Assembly: GCA_948474755.1 (NCBI GenBank)
Contig: CAOLHI010000742.1
Location: 459,053-523,052 of the forward strand
Direction of reading: 5' to 3'
DNA: 64,000 nt
From: Ctenosaura bakeri
Lineage: Eukaryota; Chordata; Lepidosauria; Squamata; Iguanidae
This document shows, piece after piece, positions 1 through 12,212 of this stretch. The notes beneath the pieces were generated by a model, which searched no databases, was not told where the DNA came from, and saw only the letters and a list, made by a program, of their open reading frames with translations. Numbering within the stretch: position 1 is the stretch's first letter; every line of letters starts with the position of its first letter. The position numbers were made by a program, and so were the translations under genes.

Positions 1-156
1 TTCTTGGCGATATTTGCTCAGAGGGGGGTTTGCCACTGCCTTCTTCTGAGGCTGAGAGAGTGTGATTTGCTCAATGCACCCAATGGGTTTTCATGGCTGA
101 ACCCTGGTCTCCCAGAGTCCTAGACCAAAACTGAAACCACTACAGCATGCTGGCTC
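1..156 (-). repeat. tRNA-derived SINE (squamate, BovB-like tail), partial
   Basis: Reads as the reverse of the SINE family: gccagcatgctgtagtggtt, gggttcagccatg, gcctcag and cctctgagc in that order on the minus strand. The 3' tail is cut off by the window start. Confidence 0.75.
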
Positions 157-392
157 TCATCCTTCACAAAATCAGAAATAGCACTCCCATGCCCGAAAGG
201 ACATCCCTGGATACACCCTAATACGTTTACATTTAAATGGAAGTAAGAGAGTTGGCATCATAATTTACTTCCAATTATCATTTCAACCTCAAGATCTACT
301 TTTCAGTTTATTGTTACTGAATGTTCAGTACATCTTAATATATGAAGACGTCCAATGAAAACCTGTTGCCAACCTGGGGTTGTCCTCTCTGA

Positions 393-571
393 GGCCATTT
401 CCGCACTAGACTGTTATAGCGCTGCTATTCCACTTTCAACATCCTATGGAATCCTGGGGTTTGCAGTTTAGGAGGGGGCCAGCCGTCCCCTCCTGAAACC
501 GCAAACCCCAGGATTCCATAGGATGTTCAAAGTGGAATAATAGTGCTGTAACAGTCTAGTGTGGAAATGGC
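393..571. mobile_element. Palindromic foldback MITE, family A
   Basis: Near-perfect inverted arms: ggccatttccgcactagact to gcagtttaggaggg, and the reverse complement from ccctcctgaaaccgc to tagtgtggaaatggc, with a very short centre. Flanked by tgag on both sides. The long arms would form a hairpin of about 80 bp. Confidence 0.85.
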
Positions 572-2590
572 TTGAGGAACGGGCTCCAGCATGCTTCTTT
601 TTCACTCTTTGAGGGTTTTTTTTTTTGGTGTGTGTGTGTGTGGGGGGGAGATAAAGGAAGTTAACCTTTATAAAGCAGCCCTCCTAACATGTTTCTTTGA
701 AAAGCATAATCTGGTAATGTTGAAAGAAGAGATACCAAGAAACAGTAATGCCTCAGTTGTGGAAGTCCTCCCAAGGATATTATCTTTGTCTGTTTCTCTT
801 TCAAACTTCTGGTTCCCAGTTAAAATGGAATTATTCCCTCTGGCCTTTGGCTTTCAAAACTGATCTTAAAACTGTCTTTTAAATTTGTTTTTAATCTATT
901 TTCAAGCAGGTTAAAATGGTTTTTCATCTGTTTTTATGCCTCCTCTTGTACATCAGTTCAGGGGCCCCTGGTGGGCAGGGAAATGATTAATAAATACTTT
1001 AAATCAATTCATCCATCTAAAGATTTTAAATGAACCTATCAGCCAATATAGAATCCAGTTCAATAAGTACAAAAGGTGCAGTCCAACAAATTCCCTTATT
1101 AATTTTGGCAGAGAGCTGCATGAACAATTGTATCTATAACACATACAGAAAGACAGCTAGGAAGCTAGCTAGATATGTGAGGTGTGCACGGAATGTGCAG
1201 ACCTTAATGAAACACAGGAGGGTTTGTAGAGAATAAGTAATCTGTGCACAAATTGTATGTAAAGGCTCTCTTCATGTACTTGTAACCTACAAAAGGATCC
1301 TGAAGTGATCTGTATACAAATAGATTCAGACTTACACCAAAAAACATGAAGTCTGGAAAGAGATGCGTGATACCAATTTTTGTCTCCTCCCCACTTGTTT
1401 TCAATGGGGAAATATTACATAATTGGCCATGTGATAGCCTGTTGGTATTCAAAGTGAACGTAATTAAGATTATTGATACATTTATTTAGCAAGTGACAAT
1501 TCCAAATTGAGGCAAGATAAAACGGGAAGTTACAAATGTGTTTTGTAGTACCTCCTACCAAGATATATTCCTGTCATAGCTTCATGTTTTGCTGTAGTTT
1601 ATGTATCAGTCTTTTGTTTATAATAGTTAATGCAGTAAACACTAGCACATAACTCTTCAAAGTGTGCATCTATGAATAGAAGAGCCTGGCACACGAACTA
1701 AATACATTTAGAATGAAGCATTGACACAGAAGCCAAAGAGATTATGATGGGCGTTCCCTGCCTCAGCCTTAAAGAAATCAAATTTTGGAATGATTCATTT
1801 AAAAGTTTTTTTATATGGTGCCCTTGATAGTATATGTCTCTACTATAAATGAAATGTGGCCATTATTTCTGCTTTAAGACCTTGGTTCAATTTGTTCATA
1901 GTCTATTATAATGAGCCACCTTTCAAACCTAAGTTTTCCAGATCTTTTTTGTGTCTTGACAGCCTAAACAAATGCAATTTGAAAGTTTATAGAATATCTG
2001 TTTGCAAGTGGTGATGGTGTGGGAAAAATTATTCAATTATTCAACTGTTGTAACTCAGACAACTGCACATACACATGCAGAAATATATGCAAATTCTAAG
2101 AATTTTAGAACAGTTTTAGTACGGAAGAGAGTTTGGTATAAAGTTGAAACCTGACAGGGAAATAGGGAGAAGAAGTAAATTTCATTTCAGTGTTCTATTA
2201 AAGGTGGCCAAGTTATGGGAAGTTTAACAATGATGATTTCCACAGGTATAGTTGTTTTCAAAATTAATCATTCTCTTTCAGTAGTGCCCTAGACAATGTC
2301 TGGCTACGCTACACATGAACACTAAGTTGAATAACAAAATATAGCAGAAGGTGTTTCATAAAGTTTCTAGAGGAGTTAAGAAAGTTTAGGTAGAAAAGTG
2401 TGTTTGTCAATAATTATCTTGCACTAGAAAGAAACCTAGGCCAAGGTTTGAGAAAGCTTGTAGAAAACGGTCTCTGAAAATCTCCTCTGATAGTGGGCTT
2501 ATCTGGAAGTGCCAGCAAGTGCCAGTAGCAGTACTCTAAATTCTGGACAGATGGGACTAACTAATATTTGAATTTCCTGCAATGCTGTGG
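572..2590. other. Intergenic, nothing recognised
   Basis: AT-rich sequence with a T-run and GT-run near 613-645. The small open frames here show no family resemblance and no splice-site support. Confidence 0.5.
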
Positions 2591-2944
2591 TATGATGCTA
2601 TGTCAGGTGCATTCTGGAAAGTAAAATGGAAGCTAGCTATCCAGTCCTCAGGGGCTCAAGCATGGAAAAACAATTAAATGGGAGATCTGTGTCAGGCATT
2701 AGTGCTGGAGTTGTGTCAAGATGCTGGAGCACTGGCAGCTACCCAATGCTGGATGCTGATGCCAACCTTGAATTTAAAAAAAATAGAATAGCAGGAAAAT
2801 GTCTGTGGTCCATGGATCACTTAGTGAGTAACCAAAGAGTAAAATTTTGGGTCCTACAGGTAACAAAGGAGCTCTGTTGAACATTGGATACTGGTTGGAA
2901 GCAGACAGGAGGAAAATAAACCAAAGGAGGCGGTGATGGAGGAA

Positions 2945-3265
2945 GAAAACAAACTCATTTGAAATGTTGTGCTGGAAGAGAGTTCTACAGGTAGCATGGA
3001 CTGCCAAAATAGCCAATAAATGGGTTCTAGAGCAGATCTAGCCTGAATACTCCCTAGAAGTCAAAATGACCAAACTGAGGCTATCATACTTCGGACATAT
3101 CATGAGATACTATGACACTCTAGCAAAGGTCATAGTGCTCAGTAAAGTGGAAGGAAGTAAGAAAAGAGGAAGATTGCATTACAGGTGGATAGACTCAACC
3201 AATGAAGCCGTGGCCCTGAGTTTGCAAGACCTTTGCAGGACTGTTAATATGCGGGGTCTGCAATT
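2945..3265 (+). mobile_element. RTE/BovB LINE, C-terminal coding relic
   Basis: The plus strand reads WRRVLQVAWTAKIANKWVLE, a stop, then PEYSLEVKMTKLRLSYFGHI, MRYYDTLAKVI and KKRGRLHYRWIDSTNEA. This is the C-terminal end of BovB/RTE ORF2 (KLxLxYFGHxMRRxDSLEKT...GRxRxRWxD). Stops and drift show it is dead. Confidence 0.8.
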
Positions 3266-3269
3266 CTCT

Positions 3270-3480
3270 GTCACTTACTTAACTGTGTAACCACCTTAAT
3301 TATGTAGCTAAGTAGTGTCTCAGCCCAACTCACCCAATCCCTACTTAACAGGCACAAGCTGTTGTGAGCAACAGGGTCTGTTCTCCTGTCAAACTGGGAA
3401 GCAGAAAAGTGATGTTTCCACTCCTCCTCACACAAGCAATCTCCAATGCAAGGGAGAATTGTTATAGAGGCTATGAAAAT
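3270..3480. repeat. Unclassified dispersed repeat, shared with 45485-45715
   Basis: Contains cttacttaactgtg, atgtagctaagtagtgtctc and tctcctgtcaaactgggaag, each found again in the second copy, one part inverted. No gene in it. Confidence 0.45.
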
Positions 3481-3611
3481 TAACATAAAGGCTTTTAAAG
3501 GCATGTTTAAATCATGGGGGAGTCACGATGGTTTACATTGTATTTAGAATTTGAAAAAGTATGGACCAAAAACAAAGATGTTACTAGAGGTGCCAAGAGC
3601 TCAAGCCAACT

Positions 3612-3646
3612 GTCTGTCTGCCTGTTTATCTGTCTGTCTGTCTACA
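3612..3646 (+). repeat. (GTCT)n microsatellite
   Basis: Short imperfect run of gtctgtct within the AT-rich intergenic sequence. Confidence 0.8.
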
Positions 3647-4689
3647 CAGTTTGTGGTGATGGAAGACATTACAAATAATCTCTAGGTACTTTCTTCTTTG
3701 TCATGATTTCATGTACTCCTGGGCTGAACCCAACAATTGAAAACAAGTTATGAACATAAGAATTGCTGAATAGAATACCAGAATTCTTCTAGGTACAGGA
3801 GCAGCCTAGTTCTGTTGATGGAGCTGCAGAGTGTGTGTGTGAATAAGATAAGGAAAGAAGCCGACAAAGGGAGCTCTGTGAAAACGCTGCTTCTGAGATA
3901 TAAAAGGCAGGAAGAAGGCTGTAAAACCTTTTCAAACTGCAGGAAGTATTACATAGGATGGTAACAGGTTTCTGGCTTCCTGAGTGGAGTTCTGTGAGAC
4001 AGACAAGACAAAAAAGGGTTTGTCATTTCTTGAAGAAGAAAAAGAAAAAAAATGAAACAGTGAAGGAAAAAGACCCAAAGCAGAATTGTAGTCTTTTAAA
4101 ACTCTATGGCTACAATCCAGATAGCTGCTTTACCAGAGCACAATGGTATGTATGCACTCAGAGGGATTTTTGACTTGATTTCTTGAACAGCAGCTTCTTG
4201 CCCACAAGCCAGGTTACTAGGAGGATATAAGTTTCCCCTGAGTATTATTAGTGGTTTTTCCCATTTGAGGTGTGTATGGGGTGGAATGGGGTGTTGTTTT
4301 GGAGTAATACATTTCTGATGCCCCAGTGGGCACATTATGAGCTTTTGTTCTTGACAACAGGTTCTAAGAAAACTGGTTCTAAGTTTACCCATCCTTTCAG
4401 TTGTTAAAGCTGCACTCCATCCTAAGTATATTCTGTTGGATGTCCCATTATTTTCAGTGGAATTCAGGATGCAATTTTTGAAAAGAACTTCTACCACACC
4501 ATTGTGTGTATATCTGTGCCTTCATGGTGCCTACCAATTTAGGACACTATTACATTTACCCAAAATGTTACCTTGGTTTCTTATTCTCCACACATATAAA
4601 CCTATTTGTGGTATGGTCAGAGATCACATCACATAGATTTTGCCTGTTGGATATTAACATAGCACATTTTGAAGAACTATAGAAGTAGT

Positions 4690-5300
4690 ACAATTCTCAG
4701 GATCCAGTAAGGTGTTTCTGGACTCCATTGCAGAATTTCCATCAACAGAAATGGGAGAAAGATGATCCTCCCTCTCGTTATGTCCTGGGTAACTTGCACT
4801 CCGCAATCTTCACTCAGAGTTAAACAGCAGTGTTTATTTGTAGCAAACCAAGCAACATAACATACTTTGTACGAAATTGCTGAGACTAAAGCATATATGG
4901 TGGTTACAGGTTTTATACCTCTTCCATATGCATTTTGGCATGGAAAGCTGTGATTGGGGAGGATCATAAATCTAACATCACCCCACCATTCTAGATGTTT
5001 CCCAGACTCACAGTTGTTTACACATCTTTCGTCTTTGAGGCTGGAACATGTTCCTGTCTTCTTATCTTTGAACATTACTAATTCTTACAACACTTTTCAA
5101 TACTTGCATTTTTCTCCTTCTGATCAACTCCTCCTTGAGCAGATACATTGTAGCCATGAATAATAAAGGAATTAATCATTTGATGCCCTGGAATACACAA
5201 ACAAGCTTCAAACAGAGACATAGTTGCAATCAATAATTAGCAATTGATAATTTGTAGCACTTCAGCTGATTCCAGCATTGCCTGAACTAGCTGCCCAATC
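4690..5300 (-). other. Possible LTR-like sequence, uncertain
   Basis: On the minus strand a TATA-like GGTATAAAACC (about 4910-4920) is followed by AATAAACACTGCTG (about 4830-4842), a spacing like the R region of an LTR. Clear TG...CA ends and target duplications were not found. Bases 3650-4690 before it show nothing recognisable. Confidence 0.25.
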
Positions 5301-5343
5301 TATCCTATTCTAATAAACATTCAGCAAATTCTTTATGGCAAGA

Positions 5344-5872
5344 TGTTGCACACACGATCCTCCCTGGATTGGGTGACCGTGCATGGTTCGAAGTATGAGA
5401 TGCTGGGAGGCAAGAACGAAGCCAGTTCTGGTCTTTGGGGATGCAGTTTATTAAGCAAAGAAGTGAAAAGAAAAATGAAAGGCACACAAGCATACATACA
5501 CTCTGACTCCGTCGGAAAGGCAAAGCAGGCAACGGAGCAGGATTCTTTTTGTTTCCACAGATTATATAGGCCTTTCGTACGTGAGTGGCAAAACAGGTTG
5601 TCCATCCATCAACCCACTGCGCCAAAACGGGCAGGAGGGGGGCTATCCCATCTCAGACACCAATTACTGAGGCACCCATGGCCCAGGTGCATGATAGGCT
5701 CGTAGCCAAATCTCATTACCTGCCCAAAACGACAGCGGACAGTCTCTAATCAGGCTTTCCTCTCCCCTCACCATACCGGACTGCGCGGGGAGCGAAGCAC
5801 CCATTGTTAACATTCCTTGGCTGTTCTCACAGGACTGCAGCATACAGGGCAGCCTGATCTAGCAATGCAACA
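5344..5872 (-). mobile_element. Solo LTR of a second family (529 bp)
   Basis: Ends are TGTTGCA...TGCAACA, starting TG and ending CA. On the minus strand there is CCTATATAAT (about 5560-5570) and AATAAA (5452-5447), giving TATA and poly(A) signals in the right order. GC content is higher than in the flanks. No convincing target duplication was found (aaga / tcat), and no internal retroviral genes are nearby. An endogenous retrovirus or Gypsy-type element could be the source. Confidence 0.6.
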
Positions 5873-6249
5873 TCATGAACTAACCCCCAAAATATGTTCA
5901 TTAATGTGAAAGCAGGCTAAACTGAACTACCTAGAGGGCCTCGGCCCAACACAAGAGCCATGTATCCTGGCATCTCTACTCCAGCTGGAGTAGAGTCTGG
6001 AAGAATGAGGAATCAGAGCTTGGAAATAATGGGTTGCAAGTAATAAGGCAACCTGTAAAGTGTTAGTGCTTGAAAATGAGAGAAGAATAAAGTCACATTT
6101 CAAAAGTAATGTAATAAGTGGAGATGAAGTCATCTTAGTGCCTGATCTTTAAAAGTCGTAGATTTTGCTCCTATACAAATCATTTTTATTTATTTTATGA
6201 TGTTTTCTACATCCTGAAGTATTCCCAGGGAACTGCTGGCATTGTCAGG

Positions 6250-7010
6250 GATTAACACCAAGTCCTGTTTTGGTGTATGATCAATTTCCTCCTGGACCCC
6301 TGCATAGAATCTTTCAGATTCTTCTTTTTCTTTGCCTCTGTAGTTGGAGCATAAACTTGGACTATGGTTATATTGATGGGTTTTCCCTGAAATCTTATTG
6401 ATATGATTTTACAAGACTCTGCACTGTATCCCTTGACTGCTTTTGCTGTTATTCTCCTCACTATAAATGTCACCACATTTTTTCTTAGATTTTCATTTCC
6501 TGAGTAAAGCAATGTGTAATTATCTGACTCAAAATTTCCCACTAATATCCACTTTAGCTCTCTCACTCCAAGTATTGCAGTGTTCCAATTCTTGTTTTAC
6601 TGTGTCTAGCTTCCTCTGATTCATGCTTCTTACATTCCATGTTCCTATAATATGTGTTGTGCAACTTTGGACCTTCCTTTCATCTCTGAGCTTGTCAACG
6701 GCTGAACATCCTTTTGGCTTGATTCCAGTTGTGTCATCAGCCAGAGGACTGCTTGTAATTGTCCTCTGCAATTCCTCTGTAGCTTGTTGAGTGCCATCCA
6801 ACCTGGGAGTCTCATCTTCTGGCACTATCTCTTGTTTCATTTTGGATTGTCTCATCATAGGGTTTTCATGCTAAAAGGCATTCAAAAGAGGTTTACTGTA
6901 CCTCTTTCTGATCAGTACTAACAGTCATTAGCTATTATGCCACTGCCATTGTCTCTGAGTGATCCTCTGCCAATATCAGCCCCAACTACTGCTGCTGCCC
7001 TGTAGCTGTT
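6250..7010 (-). mobile_element. RTE/BovB LINE, endonuclease N-terminal relic
   Basis: The minus strand reads HIIGTWNVRSMNQRKLDTVK near 6650, then after a frameshift ISIRFQGKPINITIVQVYAP TTEA near 6400-6330. These are the first motifs (GTWNVRS, QVYAPT) of the BovB apurinic endonuclease domain. The upstream part (6660-7010) fits ORF2 start or 5' UTR. Frameshifted and broken. Confidence 0.85.
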
Positions 7011-7519
7011 TGGCACACATAGGTAAAACCAAACAAAAAGAACAGGAAAGTCTTTTTTCAGGTAGATTCTTTCAGGGAATTTTTCTTTTCTTCCCAAGTC
7101 CTTACTAATATAAAGGCTAACATGTGGTAGTTACCTTTTAAAATTACTTTTTAAAGGTCATTTTGAGACAGACGTAAAGGTCTGGAAGCATTTTTTTCAG
7201 GTTTCATGCCATTTTTTAAAATCAGTTCTAAGATTAATAGATATGCTTCCTTTTTTTAAAGAAAATGGAAAAGTAACAAGTGATGTAATAAGCAATGCAG
7301 TATACTCCTTTTAAACACTTTAATGACTAAAAACAATGAATGACTGCACTCATTATAATGAGAAATGGGAAGAAATTACTTTTTTAAAAAAACTTTTCAG
7401 TGTCTGTGGAAAATTAATCCTGGTGTGGCAGTGATGGTTGAAGGATTCCAAAAAGGTACATTTTCCAAGAAGATTCTGAAGAGGGCAGCTTCTAGACCTT
7501 CTGCAAAGGGAAAAGTGAG

Positions 7520-7642
7520 GCCATTTCTACACTAGACTGTTACAGTGCTATTATTCCACTTTCATTCAGATTCCACATTCCATGGAATCTTGGGGTTTGC
7601 AGTTTAGGGAGGGGCCTATAACAGTCTAGTGCGGAAAAGGCC
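7520..7642. mobile_element. Palindromic foldback MITE, family A (shortened)
   Basis: The left arm is complete, but most of the right arm is missing; it jumps from gtttagggaggggcc to tataacagtctagtgcgg. Flanked by tgag on both sides (7516-7519, 7643-7646). Confidence 0.8.
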
Positions 7643-7767
7643 TGAGATAGCTATATTAACCACTTAGGCTCCAGAATGGCTTTGCAGTAAATAAAGCTTG
7701 CAGTGCTGAGTCAGCAAGAATGACTTTGAGAAAATGAAAGGAGAGAAACATAAACAGCTGGAAATGG

Positions 7768-7974
7768 GGGGCTAATGCTGCTGGCCTAGAACTCTGGGAG
7801 TCCAGGGTTCAAATACCTACATAACCATGGAAACCCATTGGGTTGCATTCCTTGAGCCTCAGGGAAAGGCAGTGGCAAAGCCCTTCTGAACTTATCTTGC
7901 CAAGAAACCCCCATGACAGGTTGGCCTTGGGGTCACCATAAATTAGAAATGATCTGAAGGTACATAACAACAAA
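7768..7974 (+). repeat. tRNA-derived SINE with BovB-like tail
   Basis: Degraded tRNA-like head (gggttcaaatac B-box region), ccatggaaacccattgggtt, cctcagggaaaggcagtggc, and the tail ggtcaccataaattagaaat ending in aacaacaa. Confidence 0.8.
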
Positions 7975-8818
7975 TGTTGTTACTTAGGAGACATGTAGAA
8001 ATGCTGGAGTTGGCAGAACCATTGAATAGCAAATGGTTCTCCTAACCATGTTTGCACATGCCTCCTGTTGGGAACATCATTTTATAAGGCATGACTTGTC
8101 TTATCTGAAGACTGTGTCTTGAGTTGCTTTTTTTATGAGCTGTCATCATTTCAAAACTGACTAAATAGAGTCATTACATTCACACATCAACAATAACTGC
8201 CCATTATAAAGATCTGAAAGACCTGTATCCCCTTACACAGCCCTTTGAAAACTTAGGACAAGGCACATAATTTGTATATTTCTGGATCCTATTACATTCC
8301 ACCCCACTCCTACTCCCACAACTATGTAAAAATTCTTTATATCATGAGTCCCGGATATCACTCTATACTGCATCTGAAGAAGTGGGTTTATAGTATATCC
8401 ACAAAAGCTCATGCCAAAAATAAAGCCGGTTAGTTGTAAATGTGCTGCTACATTCCTTCTTTTCTCCCTGTTCCATCATCCCAAGAACTGAATTTACTAA
8501 AAGGGTACTATCCTCTAAGTGCCTGCTCTTATAGGGGCTAAATGACATCATCCACAAATAAGAGTGGAGTAATGATTATGCCTGAGGGAGCCCAGTTTTA
8601 AGGGGGGGAAATCCCTTTAAGGGGCTGCAATGGAGCCTACGGGGAGTGGTATCCTGAATGGTAGAAAAGCTGCCCAGCAAAAGGTTGCCAGGCAACCAGA
8701 ATGGCCAGCCGAGAGGAAAACCCAACCTCTTTAATGTGAAGGAGGGTTTGGAGACCTGAGTGAGAATGTATTTATAGCAGGTACAGGGATTTGGTTTGAG
8801 TCAGACTTCAGGAGAAAA
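7975..8818. other. Intergenic, nothing recognised
   Basis: No convincing coding frame. The stretch 8340-8420 (tcccggatatcactctatac, catctgaagaagtgggttta) resembles a dispersed repeat but I cannot assign it. Confidence 0.4.
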
Positions 8819-10605
8819 TGTTATCCTGATTTCTGGGGGTGCCCTGGGGGACACCTTGATTCACTCCAAAAATGCAAAGATTGGGGAAATTAGCGGAGCA
8901 CTGGCTATAGCAAAACGAGGGGCAGGGTAACCCAGCAGAATATTTTACCCAATTTTTATAGGGTCCAACCAAGCAAAAAGCCAGACAAACATACCAATAA
9001 CTGGATTTTATTAATAAATGTGTTCTCACGCACCAACGCACACACTCACACATGCACACAAGGCCTATCGAAAAGAGAAAGAGGTGAAAATTGATAGAGG
9101 ATTCAGTGGAGAGGGTGTAAAGGCAGTGATACTACACCTATCCTGAAGTCTTCAGTCCAGGAAGCGGTGAGAATGGAGCTCAGCGAAGAGAAGCGGCTGA
9201 GGGGATCACACATCTAACAGAGCGCCAGTCTGCTCGTGTGTGGGGGAGTTCCCCAAAGATACCCTCAAATACTGGGACTACTTATAGGGCAGTGTTACCC
9301 TGATTTCTTGGGTCCCAGGAGGGACACCTCAATGTGCTCACAATGGGGAATGGGAATTAGCAAGAGCACTGCTAGCAATACGAGAGGCAGGGCAACCTAG
9401 CGAGATCTTGAACCCAATGTCTACGGGGTCAGGCCGAGTCAAGGAGCAAACAGAAGTAAATAATAATTGTTTTCTTTATTGATGTACAACACAGTCAAAC
9501 ACGTATATGCAAACACACTCACACAGATCTATTGAAATGAAGGTAGGACAAAGGGTTTTAAGAGGAGGTTTTGCTTGGGAAATATTACACTTGTGTTGAA
9601 GCCTGGGTAGTTTGAAGAAAAGTCCGTAGGAGTGGAGATTCTCAGCACGAGGAGCTGAGGGGAAGGCTCATCAAACGAAATGACAGCAATGTGGGATGAA
9701 AGCCAGGAGTGATCCGAAGGAGCGCTCAAAATCAGGGGGTCTTATAGGGGAAAATGTGCCCGTAGGCTAGTCCGTTCCCGGGGATAACAATGAGTTTCGG
9801 GCTGGAGACAAAGCCTCTGAAAGGTCAGTATTTTACATGATTGAGTTATAACAGAGTTGTCAACAGAGTAGACAGTATGCAAACACGGAGTGCTTGACAG
9901 TTGAGTATTCGGCTCATCAAGCTGCCTGCTCAGGGCAGGGAGTCCTTTGTAAACAGCATGCATACATAATGTGATCTTAAAAGGGTACTTGCCTGGAGGT
10001 CTCCTAAAGTGGCAGTCTGGCTATTACTGGCCTGCCTGGATCTGTTTTGAATGGTTCAGCTATTTTCGGCCATGCCTGTGTGCGTGCTTGTCCAGGGGCC
10101 TCGCAAGCACGTGGAAAGGAATGGGTAAAGAAGGCCAAATTGTTGGTATCAAATGATATCTAATATCCCACAAGTCTGGGCTAGAAACTACGGTAACAGC
10201 AGAACATACCTCAAGGGCAGGCCCTCTCCCGGGAAGAACAATGGCCAAAATAAAGAGAGAAATGCCACACAACAGCAACTTGGTAGTTTGCATGATTGCA
10301 TGGTTTATACAGATGGACCTCACAGTGTAGGGTTTACTAATGTTGGAGTTGCTCAACCTGGGGAAAACCCAATAATCCACTCAAGTTGGCTATTCCTTGG
10401 CTGAGGACCCTTTGTCCATGTGGCAGTGTTTAGCCTAAGGTCTCCTAAGGGAACTTGAGTGGGGATTTTCCTGGTCTGACCTATTTTCAGTTGTTCGACC
10501 TCTTTGTCTACGTACCCATTTGGGCAACCTCTCTGGCACGGCAGGCATATTTGATATCAAATTTATAGTCCCTGGGATAGGGGACTATATGCCAGTGGAG
10601 TAACA
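8819..10605 (-). mobile_element. Older solo LTR, interrupted by a younger LTR of the same family
   Basis: Starts TGTTATCCTGATTTCTGGGG and ends ...GGAGTAACA. Without the inner insertion (9293-10198 plus one gcag copy) it is about 877 bp, close to the 906 and 921 bp of the intact copies. On the minus strand it has CCCTATAAGTAG (around 9280-9290) and AATAAA at 9012-9007, so its transcription sense is minus. Flanks aaaa / aaag may be the 4-bp duplication. No internal region or primer-binding site adjoins it. The promoter and 5' part are separated from the rest by the insertion. Confidence 0.7.
9293..10198 (-). mobile_element. Younger solo LTR (906 bp) nested in the older LTR
   Basis: Ends TGTTACCC...CGGTAACA, a terminal inverted repeat with TG/CA. 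Flanked by exact gcag on both sides (9289-9292, 10199-10202). The minus strand carries CCCCTATAAGACC (about 9740-9750) as TATA and AATAAA at 9480-9475. Homologous by eye over its whole length to 13387-14307. Open frames inside are spurious. Confidence 0.85.
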
Positions 10606-11624
10606 AAAGAACCAAGAGTCCTTGGCCAGAGAGAGTTCTCACTTAACCAAGGGGAGGGGATGGTATGTTTGAATGAGAAGGGTGTCTTCTCAAATAAAGC
10701 CTTGGTGAGGCAGAAGAGAAATTGACCCATTTTTAAATCTGGTTAGAGAAAGTGACCAAGATTTGGGAACAGAGCTCCTGGCAAAAAGGGAAGCCAGAGG
10801 TCTCTGTGTGTGAGAGAAACCTATGCCTTTAGAAGAAACTGTTTAAACACATTCTGAAGATCTTTTTGAGCTTAGACATACATACAAAACCAAAGCTTGA
10901 TTCTGTTTGTTCTAATAAAGATTATAATATATTTTTATAAATCTTGACTTAGTTGAATGATTCTCAGTAGTTATAACCAGCTAGAACCATGCTACCATAA
11001 ATCATTAAAGGGGGTCTAAATAACTATTGAAACAGTATACACTTTTTATACAAAAATTGTGTTTTAGGGAACACCAGAGCTGAGTATAAAGTGGCAAGGC
11101 GTTTTAGCAGACTGGGAAGGAGAAGCTGCCATTCTAGTCCATTAGGAGGAAAAAGTAGGCCTTGCCTATTTTGCCTACAAGGGCCAAACCTACAAACAAC
11201 CCAATGACAGTGAGTCCTGGGCATGCTCAGAAGGCATGGCCAAACAATGGGGGTGGGATGGGGGATAAAACTCTTCTGGAAAATAAATTAAAACAGAGTA
11301 TCCTAAAGCCTGAACAGAGGAGTTCTTGCTGTGTGACATTTGCTGCTGTTTCCACTAAGAGATTATGTGGTGGAGTTTTACTAAGTTCCATTATTTCACC
11401 TCTACAAAATTGCTTTCACATAACTGGTATAAACAGTTTTGGGCTTAAATGTGTTTGCAATACGGATCTAAGATGTATATTATCTAGAATGGCTACAGTC
11501 CATTCTTTTGTTTCCTCCACAGTAGCAATTTTCATGCAACCAGTGCAAGAAAGCCTCAGATATGGTCTTTTAGTGGAAATGTCACCTAACTAAAGAAATC
11601 TGATAGATCATCTTAGTCAGTCCA
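10606..11624. other. Intergenic, nothing recognised
   Basis: No gene or clear repeat. Open frame 11162-11593 on the plus strand (143 codons) has no recognisable domain and no splice support. Confidence 0.4.
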
Positions 11625-12212
11625 TTAACAATCAATAAGAGTATGGTGTCTAGATCGAGGGAGGTAATGGTACCACTCTATTCTGCAATGGTTAGGCTTT
11701 ATTTGGAATACTGTGTCCAGTTCAGGGCACCTCAATTCAAGAAGGATATCGACAAGCTGGAATGTGTCCAGAGGAGGGCGACCAAAATGGTGAAGGGTCT
11801 GGAAGCCATGCCCTATGAGGAACAGCTTAGGGAGCTGGGTATGTTTAATCTGCACAAGAGAAGGTTAAGAGAGGACCATGATAGCCATGTTTAAATATTT
11901 GAAGGGATGTCATGTCCAGGAGGGAGCGGGCTTGTTCTCTGCTGCTCCAGAGACTAGGACAAGGAGCAATGGATTCAAGCTGCAGGAAAGGAGATTCCAC
12001 TTGAACCTCAGGAAGAACTTCCTGATGGTCAGAGCTGTCCAGCAGTGAAATATGCTGCCTCAGAATGTGGTGGAGTCTCCTTTGGAGGTTTTTAATCAGA
12101 GGATGGATGGCCATCTGTTGGGAATGCTTTGAAGCATGTTCCTGCATAGCAGAGGCTTGGACTGGATGGCCCCTGGGGTCTCTTCCAACTCTATGATTCT
12201 ATGATTCTGTGA
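11625..12212 (+). mobile_element. CR1 LINE 3' end
   Basis: Encodes the C-terminal CR1 ORF2 block: [57 protein letters not shown]. The 3' UTR (aggaagaacttcctgatggt, ggactggatggcccctgggg) follows, with the typical attctatgattctgtgat end. 5'-truncated, as is usual for CR1. Confidence 0.92.

Noticed and set aside
5305..5705. Open frames on both strands of the 5344-5872 block as genes.
   Set aside because: They lie in an LTR-like sequence, overlap on both strands, and show no protein family.
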